Origin: Lentisphaerota bacterium
Lineage (GTDB): Bacteria > Verrucomicrobiota > Kiritimatiellia > RFP12 > JAAYNR01
Assembly: GCA_016873675.1 (NCBI GenBank)
Contig: VGWG01000008.1
Span: 1-53,006, forward strand
Direction of reading: 5' to 3'
DNA: 53,006 nt
Below are positions 25,341-32,418 of this stretch, piece by piece. The first letter of the stretch is position 1, and each line of letters begins with the position of its first letter. A program made the position numbers and the translations under genes. The notes under the pieces were generated by a model. It made no database searches. It saw only the letters and a program-made list of their open reading frames with translations, and was not told the origin of the DNA.

Positions 25341-26818
25341 CAGCCTTCCGCCGTGATCGGCTTTTGCCGAGCACACGAGGCCGCCCCGCACTGCCGGCAA
25401 CCGCTGCCGCACGAGACATCCTCGCCCGTCCAGCAGAACGTGCAAATGTTTTTGCGCGGGAGGCCGATCGCATCGGCCAAGTCCTGCACACGCTGATACT
25501 TGAGCGACGTCAGGCCGAGCCGTTTCTGGATACGCCCGACCATCTCCTGATGCCGCCCGCCATCGGGATCGACATAATCCCGGGGGTCAGCCGCGTCGCC
25601 CTCCAGTTCCTTGATGGTGCGGCGCGCGGCGAGGTCCTGCTCGCTCGTGGAGCGGGAGAAGTTGAGAAACTTGCAGCCGAAGAGCAACGGCGGGCAGGCG
25701 ATCCGCATGTGGATCTCGCGCGCGCCGTCGTCGTAGAGCCTGTGCACCTGGTCGCGGAGCTGAGTGCCGCGAACGATCGAGTCGTCGCAGAAGATCAGGC
25801 TTTTTCCGCGAATCAGGTCGGCAATCGGAATCAGCTTCATCCGGGCAATCAACTCGCGATGCTCCTGAACCGAGGGCATGAAGCTCCGCGGCCAGGTGGG
25901 TGTGTATTTGACGAACGGCCGCGCAAAAGGTATGCCCGCTGCGCGGGAATACCCCAGCCCATGCCCCATGCCGGAATCGGGGATTCCGGCCACAAAATCG
26001 GCGCGCAACCCGCCGTCGTGCTTCGCCAGCGCCTCGCCGCACCGGTAACGGACACTCTCCACGTTTTGCCCCTCGTAGGACGACGCGGGGTACCCGAAAT
26101 AGACCCATAGAAAGGCGCAGATCGCGAGCTCGGCGCCCGGCTCGCGGCATGTCTCGACGCCATCCTGCGTCAGCCGGACAATCTCGCCCGGGCCCAGGTC
26201 ACGCACCGGCAGATAGCCCAGATTGGGCAGGCTGCACGACTCCAGCGCGAAAGCGCGCGCATCGCCCTTTTCCCCCAGCGTCACGGGCGTCCGTCCGTAG
26301 CGGTCGCGGGCCGCGAACAGGGTTCCGTCATCCTTCAACACCAGCACCGAGCAGGACCCGCAAATCCGCTCCTGGGCATAGCGGATGCCAGCCTCGAACG
26401 AATCCTGCGTATTGATCAACGACGCAACCAACTCGGTCGGATTGACCCCGGCGCGGCTCATTTCAGAAAACTGCACGCGGTGCTTGGCGTAAAGCTCGGC
26501 CACCAGCTCCGGCAGGTTGGTCACCACGCCGACCGTGACAATCGCAAACGTGCCCAGATGCGAGGCGATGATCAGGGGCTGGTCCTCAAAATCGCTGATC
26601 ACTCCCACGCCCGCACGGCCCTTGAAGAGGTTGAAGTCGCCCTCAAACTTCGAGCGAAACTGAGACGTGCGGATGTCGTGAATCACCCGCGTGAAGCCAT
26701 CCTCGCCCAAAACCGCCATGCCCCCCCGCATCGTGCCGAGATGCGAATGGTAGTCGGTACCGTAGAACAGATCGGTCACGCAATCGTGCTTGGCCACCAC
26801 GCCGAAAAAACCGCCCAT
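25340..26818 (-). CDS. amidophosphoribosyltransferase-like protein with Gly in place of the catalytic Cys
   Basis: 492 residues, PurF fold. The N-terminal Ntn-glutaminase domain begins MGGFFGVVAKHDC, where standard PurF has MCG with Cys1 as nucleophile; here it is Gly. The rest of the domain is well kept (HLGTMRGGMAV, and ARDRYGRTPV later). The phosphoribosyltransferase domain has IFCDDSIVRGTQLRDQ (PRPP loop, near residue 340). A Cys cluster at the C-terminus (ICTFCWTGEDVSCGSGC) resembles the Fe-S ligands of the Bacillus-type enzyme. Start at 26818 is chosen on the family motif; the frame extends 12 codons further. Could use ammonia, take amide from another subunit, or do another job. A paralog may exist elsewhere. 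Confidence 0.82.
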   Translation of the reverse strand: MGGFFGVVAKHDCVTDLFYGTDYHSHLGTMRGGMAVLGEDGFTRVIHDIRTSQFRSKFEGDFNLFKGRAGVGVISDFEDQPLIIASHLGTFAIVTVGVVTNLPELVAELYAKHRVQFSEMSRAGVNPTELVASLINTQDSFEAGIRYAQERICGSCSVLVLKDDGTLFAARDRYGRTPVTLGEKGDARAFALESCSLPNLGYLPVRDLGPGEIVRLTQDGVETCREPGAELAICAFLWVYFGYPASSYEGQNVESVRYRCGEALAKHDGGLRADFVAGIPDSGMGHGLGYSRAAGIPFARPFVKYTPTWPRSFMPSVQEHRELIARMKLIPIADLIRGKSLIFCDDSIVRGTQLRDQVHRLYDDGAREIHMRIACPPLLFGCKFLNFSRSTSEQDLAARRTIKELEGDAADPRDYVDPDGGRHQEMVGRIQKRLGLTSLKYQRVQDLADAIGLPRKNICTFCWTGEDVSCGSGCRQCGAASCARQKPITAEG

Positions 26819-26869
26819 ACTCAAACACTCCCGTTGAGAGCCAACAACCCACATCTGACCCGAATCAGC

Positions 26870-26898
26870 AGAATACCCTACTTCGGCGGGCCGCTCAA
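26870..26898 (-). promoter_or_regulatory. promoter of the purF-like operon
   Basis: On the minus strand TTGAGC (26893-26898), a 17-bp spacer and TATTCT (26870-26875), about 52 bp before the ATG at 26818. It shares the gap with the divergent metX-metW promoter. Confidence 0.55.
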
Positions 26899-26941
26899 CC
26901 TAAAACCTAAAATTAGAATTGCTGCAGCCAGCAATGAGTCC

Positions 26942-26970
26942 TTACCAGACGCGCCGTTTTATGATACAGT
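26942..26970 (+). promoter_or_regulatory. promoter of the metX-metW operon
   Basis: TTACCA at 26942-26947, a 17-bp spacer and TACAGT at 26965-26970, 41 bp before the ATG at 27011. No SAM- or T-box-like riboswitch is visible in the short leader. Confidence 0.5.
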
Positions 26971-27010
26971 GACGCCCGAACAAAACGCGACTTGGGAGCA
27001 CACATTCAGC

Positions 27011-28867
27011 ATGTCCAAGGCCACAACCAGTTCTGATTCGGTCGGTGTCGTCGAGCCGCAGACGCTGCGACTGAATCTGCCGCCGGGCGGTCTCCGCCTC
27101 GAGCGGGGCGGTCTTCTGCCGGAGGTGGACATCACCTACGAGCGTTGCGGGACACTCAACCCGGCCGCCGACAATGTGATTTTTGTCTGCCACGCCCTGA
27201 CCGGCGACGCCCACGTCACCGGCATTCGCCCCGGCGAAACCCGACCGTCGGGCTGGTGGCAGGATATGATCGGGCCGGGACTCGGGATCGACACCCGCCA
27301 CTATCACATCGTCTGCGCCAACATCCTGGGCGGATGCAAAGGCACCACGGGACCCGCATCCATCAATCCCGCAACCGGGACACCGTATGGCTCGCAGTTC
27401 CCGGAGATCACCGTCGGCGACATCGTGACCGTGCAGCGCCTGCTGCTCGACCAACTCGGCATCCCGTATCTGGCGGCGGTGATCGGCGGCAGCTTCGGCG
27501 GCATGCAGGCGCTGGAATGGGCGATCCGCTATCCGGATTTTGTCGGCCGCAGCATCGTGATCGCCGCAGCCGCCAGCCTCAACACTCAGGCGCTGGCCTT
27601 CGACATCATCGGCCGCCAGGCGATCGTGCAGGACCCCGCGTGGCGCCACGGCGATTACTACGACCGCGCCGACGGACTCGGACCGCCCAGGCAGGGACTG
27701 GGCAGCGCCCGCAAGCTCGCGCACGTCACCTACCTCTCGCAACAACTGATGGAGACAAAATTCGGGCGCGAGAAACGGCCCGAATGGCTGAACGCCGACG
27801 ATGCGTTTCACGCCGAGTCGCGCCGCACCTTCCGATCCTATTTCCAGATCGAGAGCTATCTCGAACACCAGGGCGCCAAGTTTGTGGAGCGGTTCGACGC
27901 CAACTCGTACCTCCACATCACCCGGGCCATGGACGATTACGATCTGGAAGATGCATTCGGCTCGCTCGACAAGGCTTTTGCCGGGGTCAAGGCGCAGATG
28001 CTGATCGTCGCCCTCAGCGGCGACTGGCTCTTCAAACCTGAACAGTCGGCCGAACTGGTCACCGCGCTGATCCGCAACCGCAAGCGGGTCTCGTACTGCC
28101 ATCTCGACGCCCCGGCCGGCCACGACGCCTTCCTGACCCATATCGCCGACTTGAAGCGGGTGATCCGCGCCTTCCTGCCGTGGGTGGGGACGCCGGAGAC
28201 CGGCGGCAACACCGTCAGTGGCAACCGGTTTGACGAGCTGGAGGACGCGATCATCGTCGGCCTCGTCCAGCCCGGCAGCCGCGTCTTGGACCTCGGCTGC
28301 GGCGACGGCGCCCTCATCTCCAGGCTCGAACGCGAACGACAGGTGGCCGGCACGGGCGTGGACATTGACCTCGGCCATATCGTCCGCACGATCGACGCCG
28401 GACACAACGCCCTCCTCGAAGACATCAACGACGGGCTCCAGATGATCCCCGATGACTCGTATGACGTGGCCGTTCTGGGCGAAACCCTTCAGGTCGTGCT
28501 CCGCCCGCGCGATGTGCTCCACCAGATTCTGCGGGTCGCCCGCGAAGCCGTGGTCGCCTTTCCCAACTTCGGCTATCTCCCCGTCCGCGGAGGCCTCCTT
28601 CTCGCAGGCCGCATGCCCAAGGCCAAAGCCCTTCCGTATGAATGGTACGACACGCCCAACATCCACCTCTTCACCCTCGCCGACTTCCTCCGCCTGTGCG
28701 CACAGGACGGCATCACGGTGAAGCGAATCCACGGCCTCTCCCGCAGTTGGATCGGCCGCCTGCTATGCCGCCTCGGCTTCCACAATCTGGGCGCCGACCG
28801 CGTCATCGCCCACGTCACCCGCCCCTCAAACACGGACCGTCCAAACCCGGTCACGGATGATCCCTAA
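27011..28867 (+). CDS. metX-metW: homoserine O-acetyltransferase fused to MetW
   Basis: 618 residues, two proteins normally encoded side by side. Residues about 15-395 are a MetX alpha/beta hydrolase: nucleophile Ser161 in GGSFGGMQALEW, oxyanion region CHALTGDAHVTG, Asp338 in LSGDWLFKP and His371 in PAGHDAFL. It acetylates (or succinylates) homoserine for methionine synthesis. Residues about 410-605 are MetW, a class I methyltransferase-like domain: VLDLGCGDGALIS (from Val425), GVDIDLGHIVRTID, VLGETLQVVLRPRDVL and FPNFGYLPVRG. MetW is needed for MetX activity in some bacteria. A short linker (TPETGGNTVSGNR) joins them. No frameshift or stop is present, so the fusion is real as read. Next gene is cysE, 11 bp on. 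Confidence 0.95.
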   Translation: MSKATTSSDSVGVVEPQTLRLNLPPGGLRLERGGLLPEVDITYERCGTLNPAADNVIFVCHALTGDAHVTGIRPGETRPSGWWQDMIGPGLGIDTRHYHIVCANILGGCKGTTGPASINPATGTPYGSQFPEITVGDIVTVQRLLLDQLGIPYLAAVIGGSFGGMQALEWAIRYPDFVGRSIVIAAAASLNTQALAFDIIGRQAIVQDPAWRHGDYYDRADGLGPPRQGLGSARKLAHVTYLSQQLMETKFGREKRPEWLNADDAFHAESRRTFRSYFQIESYLEHQGAKFVERFDANSYLHITRAMDDYDLEDAFGSLDKAFAGVKAQMLIVALSGDWLFKPEQSAELVTALIRNRKRVSYCHLDAPAGHDAFLTHIADLKRVIRAFLPWVGTPETGGNTVSGNRFDELEDAIIVGLVQPGSRVLDLGCGDGALISRLERERQVAGTGVDIDLGHIVRTIDAGHNALLEDINDGLQMIPDDSYDVAVLGETLQVVLRPRDVLHQILRVAREAVVAFPNFGYLPVRGGLLLAGRMPKAKALPYEWYDTPNIHLFTLADFLRLCAQDGITVKRIHGLSRSWIGRLLCRLGFHNLGADRVIAHVTRPSNTDRPNPVTDDP

Positions 28868-28878
28868 AGGAGTTGTTC

Positions 28879-29805
28879 ATGGAAAAGTGGCTCGACCAAC
28901 ATCTGCCCAAACTGGTGCGTGATCTGTCGCCCTGCAACGACTGCCCCTTGTCCAACACCGAAAAGGAGGTCAATCTCCCCGGCCAGCGGGCGGTGGTGGA
29001 GGTTTTGGAGCAGTTGATCGGCATTCTGTTTCCCGGTTGCCACGGCCATGCGCCGGTCACGCAGGACACCTGCGAACAGGGCTTGCGCAAGATTCTCGCC
29101 GAGACCGCCGTCAGCCTGCGCGACCAGATTCAGCGGGTTTTCGAATATCAGTGCGCGTTCGAAAAATGCAGAAGCTGCGGCGATTGCAGGGAACGGGCTG
29201 GTGCGGTGGTGGCCAAACTGCTCGACGCGCTGCCGGGCATCCGCGCCGCTTTGCGCGAGGACATCCAGGCCGCCTACGAGGGCGACCCCGCAGCCCGATC
29301 AACCATGGAGATCGTGCTGAGCTATCCCGGTGTCTATGCGGTGAGCGTTCACCGCCTGGCCCACGCCCTCTACGCGGCGGGCGTCCCCCTCCTGCCTCGG
29401 GTCTGGAGCGAGCACGCCCACTCCCGCACCGGCATCGACATCCATCCGGGTGCAACCATCGGCTCGGGGTTCTTTATTGACCACGGCACGGGCGTGGTCA
29501 TCGGCGAGACCTCCATGATCGGCTCGCACGTCAAGCTCTACCAGGGTGTCACGCTCGGCGCCTTGAGCTTTGCCAACGACGAGCAGGGCAACCCGATCAA
29601 GGGGATCAAACGCCACCCGGACGTGGGCGACCACGTCGTGATCTACGCCGGCGCCACGATCCTGGGGGGCGAAACCGTCATTGGCCACCACTCGACCATC
29701 GGCGGCAATGTCTGGCTCATCCATTCCGTGCCGCCCCATTCCAAGGTTTACAACCAGCAGCCCAAGCCGCTCATCCGGGAATCCGGCCAGACACCGGCCC
29801 CGTAA
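28879..29805 (+). CDS. cysE: serine O-acetyltransferase
   Basis: 308 residues. Acetylates serine with acetyl-CoA to O-acetylserine for cysteine synthesis. AAAGGAG precedes the ATG at 28879; an earlier TTG is not favoured. The N-terminal 100 residues are unusual, with a Cys-rich region (CAFEKCRSCGDCRER at about residues 93-107 and CNDCPLS near 19) that might bind metal or sense redox. The catalytic left-handed beta-helix follows: VYAVSVHRLAHALYAAG, TGIDIHPGATIGSGFFIDHG, GVVIGETSMIG and GVTLGALSF. It is closest to the EpsC/long-helix type. Grouping with metX-metW links cysteine and methionine supply. Confidence 0.92.
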   Translation: MEKWLDQHLPKLVRDLSPCNDCPLSNTEKEVNLPGQRAVVEVLEQLIGILFPGCHGHAPVTQDTCEQGLRKILAETAVSLRDQIQRVFEYQCAFEKCRSCGDCRERAGAVVAKLLDALPGIRAALREDIQAAYEGDPAARSTMEIVLSYPGVYAVSVHRLAHALYAAGVPLLPRVWSEHAHSRTGIDIHPGATIGSGFFIDHGTGVVIGETSMIGSHVKLYQGVTLGALSFANDEQGNPIKGIKRHPDVGDHVVIYAGATILGGETVIGHHSTIGGNVWLIHSVPPHSKVYNQQPKPLIRESGQTPAP

Positions 29806-29828
29806 CCACCGTTGGGAACGTGATCGCC

Positions 29829-30488
29829 ATGTCCTTTCAAGGCCACCTCAAATATGGAACGTCGCTCCTGCATGTCGGCGAGGAGCGCCTCAAGCAGGCG
29901 CTTCTGCCCCGCGTGCCGCTCTGGATCGAGACCTACCACCTCACGCTCACGACCGTCCTCTGGTCGGCGCTAATCCCGCTTTTCTGCCTCTTCGCGCGCA
30001 CCTCCGCCCAGTGGTTGTGGGCCGTCAATGCCTGCATCATCGGCCAGTACATCACCGACCTGCTCGACGGCGCCGTCGGCCGCGCGCGCAATACCGGCCT
30101 CAAGAAGTGGGGCTATTATGTCGACCACTTTCTCGATTTTATTTTCTTGAGCGCGATTTTCTTCGGCTACGCGGTCCTGCTTCCCGCCTCGTTCCATAAG
30201 ATGATCCTGTTCACGCTGGTCATGTTCACCGGCTTCATGATCCACTCTTTTCTGGAGTTTGCCTGCACCAACCGCTTCGCGATCTCCTATTTGGGCGTCG
30301 GGCCGACGGAGATCCGCCTGCTCTTTATCGCGATCAACGTGCTGCTGGTGATTTTTGGCAAAACGTATCTGGCCGCCGCGCTCCCGTATGCGGTCGCCGC
30401 CTCGCTCTTCGGCTTATTCGTCACCGTCTACCGCACCGCGCGCCACCTGTGGCACATTGACATGATTGAAAAAAACAAACCCTCATGA
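29829..30488 (+). CDS. CDP-alcohol phosphatidyltransferase family membrane protein
   Basis: 219 residues with about five to six hydrophobic segments. The active-site signature D-x2-D-G-x2-(G)-R-x8-G-x3-D-x3-D is visible as DLLDGAVGRAR followed by GYYVDHFLD. Members transfer a phosphatidyl group from CDP-diacylglycerol to an alcohol (glycerol phosphate, serine, inositol). Substrate cannot be told from sequence; the unusual N-terminus (SFQGHLKYGTSLLHVGEERL) has no match I recognise. ATG at 29829 is preferred to a GTG three codons before. It overlaps the next gene by 4 bp. Confidence 0.78.
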   Translation: MSFQGHLKYGTSLLHVGEERLKQALLPRVPLWIETYHLTLTTVLWSALIPLFCLFARTSAQWLWAVNACIIGQYITDLLDGAVGRARNTGLKKWGYYVDHFLDFIFLSAIFFGYAVLLPASFHKMILFTLVMFTGFMIHSFLEFACTNRFAISYLGVGPTEIRLLFIAINVLLVIFGKTYLAAALPYAVAASLFGLFVTVYRTARHLWHIDMIEKNKPS

Positions 30489-31207
30489 ATGCTCCCTTTC
30501 GCAAACGCTTTCTGACCGCACTGGCCTTGATGACCATCGCCGGCGGCTTGATCTGGTGGGGCGCGAAGCCCGTCATCCGGATGTGCGGTCTGGCCGCGCT
30601 CGCCGCTTCGGCCCTGAGTCTCGCCCTCTCGGCCCGCGACCTGCGCCATCATCGCCGTCACGCCAAGACCTATGTCCGCCACTTCGCGGTGGCCTATGCG
30701 CCCCATTTCGTGCTTGCCATCCTCTTGGCTCACCTCCTCCGCGCTTGGGTCCTCTTTGCCCCCCCCACCCTCTCGCCGCTGCTGGCGGTCGGCGGCGTGC
30801 CGCTGCGCGAACAACTCGACGCCGACACGGCCCGCCTGCTCGCCCTCAGCGGCAACCCCGATGCCGACATCCCCGTCTGCCACACGATCACCACGCGCTA
30901 CCAGACCTTCTACCAGATCGATCCCGTCGCCGACCCCCGCAGCCATGCCGACGCCTTTCTGCTCGCCTTCGCCGCCCTGCTGCGCGAGAACGCGCTCCGC
31001 ACGACCCCGCACGACGCCATCACCGATGACCGCGCGGCGACCCGCCTGGCCGCCAGCGCCGCCTATCTCCCGCTCGTCCGAAACAACAGCCCCGACAACC
31101 CCCTCCTGCCGCTGATCGACGCCGATCTGAAGACCCTGCCTGCGCGGCTCCTGCGCCCCCTGCGCTTCCCCCTGCACGCGCTGCGCCGGTATGCGATCGA
31201 GGAGTAA
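30485..31207 (+). CDS. hypothetical membrane protein
   Basis: 240 residues; I do not recognise the family. Three hydrophobic segments are predicted at about residues 9-27, 30-50 and 67-91, followed by a soluble domain of about 150 residues rich in Ala, Leu and Arg. There is a motif-like stretch HTITTRYQTFYQIDPVADP and no obvious catalytic signature. The start overlaps the CDP-alcohol phosphatidyltransferase stop (ATGA) and the stop is 4 bp from the nspC start, so translation is probably coupled. It might assist or regulate the phosphatidyltransferase. Confidence 0.6.
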   Translation: MNAPFRKRFLTALALMTIAGGLIWWGAKPVIRMCGLAALAASALSLALSARDLRHHRRHAKTYVRHFAVAYAPHFVLAILLAHLLRAWVLFAPPTLSPLLAVGGVPLREQLDADTARLLALSGNPDADIPVCHTITTRYQTFYQIDPVADPRSHADAFLLAFAALLRENALRTTPHDAITDDRAATRLAASAAYLPLVRNNSPDNPLLPLIDADLKTLPARLLRPLRFPLHALRRYAIEE

Positions 31208-31211
31208 GTCC

Positions 31212-32390
31212 ATGAATCCCCAGACGATCCCCACCCCCGCCTTTGTCGTCGACGCCGCCGCCCTGGACCGCAATGTCGCGATCCTGGCTCAGGTCAAGGC
31301 GCGCACAGGCTGCACCATCCTCCTCGCGCTCAAGGCATTCTCCATGGTTGCGGCGTTCGACCGGATCCGTACCCGGCTGGACGGCGTCTGCGCCAGCTCG
31401 CTCCACGAAGCCCGCCTGGGCCGCGAAGGCTTCGGCGGCGAGGTGCATGCCTTCGCTGCGGCCTTTTCCGAAACCGACTTCCGGGAGATGCTGCCGCTGA
31501 TCGATCATGTCACGTTCAATTCCTTTCGCCAGTGGCGTCAGTTCCGTCCCCTGCTCGAGGCCGCCGGCCATCCCATCGCCGCCGGCTTGCGCATCAACCC
31601 GGAACACAGCGAGGGACACACCGCGCTCTACGACCCCTGCGCCCCCCGCTCGCGCCTCGGCATCCGGCGCGACGCCTTTCAGGGCGAGTCGCTCGACGGG
31701 CTCACCGGCCTGCACTTCCACTGCCTCTGCGAACAGAATGCGGATGTGCTGGAGCGGACGCTGGCGGCGGTCGAAGCCCGCTTCGGGGATCTGATCCCCC
31801 GCTTCGCGTGGATGAATTTCGGCGGCGGCCATCACATCACCCGCAGCGATTACGACGTGGATCGGCTGTGCCGTATCCTCACTGATTTCCGCGCGCGCCA
31901 CGCCGACATGACGGTCATCCTCGAACCGGGAGAGGCCGTCGCCCTCAACGCCGGCGTTCTGGTCGCCACGGTTCTCGACGTGGTGGTCAACGAAATCCCC
32001 ATCGCCATCCTCGACGTCTCGTGCACCTGCCACATGCCCGACGTGCTGGAAATGCCTTACCGTCCGCGGGTCTACCGGGGCGAGGCGTGGGACGGCCGCG
32101 CCGACGCGCCCGCAGGCGCCGAGTTCGGCGGCGCGCCCGGCGAGAAATCCTGCACCGTCCGCCTCGCCGGCCCCTCGTGTCTGGCGGGAGACTGCATCGG
32201 CGACTATTCGTTCGCACGCCCCCTCCGCCCCGGCGACCGGCTGGTCTTCGAAGACATGGCCCACTACACCATGGTCAAGACAAACACCTTCAACGGCATC
32301 AACCTGCCCGCCATCGTGCTGCGCCAACCCGACGGCACGCTGACCGGGGTCCGCCGCTTCGGCTATGCCGACTTCGCCGCGCGGTTGTAA
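31212..32390 (+). CDS. nspC: carboxynorspermidine decarboxylase
   Basis: 392 residues, fold III PLP enzyme. Decarboxylates carboxynorspermidine or carboxyspermidine to the polyamine. The PLP lysine is in ALKAFSMVAAF (about residue 38), EPGEAVALNAG binds cofactor phosphate, and the second-subunit catalytic Cys is in LAGPSCLAGDCIG. FNSFRQWRQF and GLRINPEHSEGH are family motifs. ATG at 31212 is chosen since a frame 7 codons longer starts inside the upstream gene. Carboxynorspermidine dehydrogenase is not in the window; speA, 15 kb away, supplies agmatine for putrescine. Confidence 0.93.
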   Translation: MNPQTIPTPAFVVDAAALDRNVAILAQVKARTGCTILLALKAFSMVAAFDRIRTRLDGVCASSLHEARLGREGFGGEVHAFAAAFSETDFREMLPLIDHVTFNSFRQWRQFRPLLEAAGHPIAAGLRINPEHSEGHTALYDPCAPRSRLGIRRDAFQGESLDGLTGLHFHCLCEQNADVLERTLAAVEARFGDLIPRFAWMNFGGGHHITRSDYDVDRLCRILTDFRARHADMTVILEPGEAVALNAGVLVATVLDVVVNEIPIAILDVSCTCHMPDVLEMPYRPRVYRGEAWDGRADAPAGAEFGGAPGEKSCTVRLAGPSCLAGDCIGDYSFARPLRPGDRLVFEDMAHYTMVKTNTFNGINLPAIVLRQPDGTLTGVRRFGYADFAARL

Positions 32391-32418
32391 CCCGGCCAAC
32401 CCGGACTTCTGAAACAGT

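Noticed and set aside
26480-27010. Upstream extension of the metX-metW frame
   Set aside because: It would overlap the PurF-like gene and both divergent promoters; MetX-family similarity starts after the ATG at 27011.
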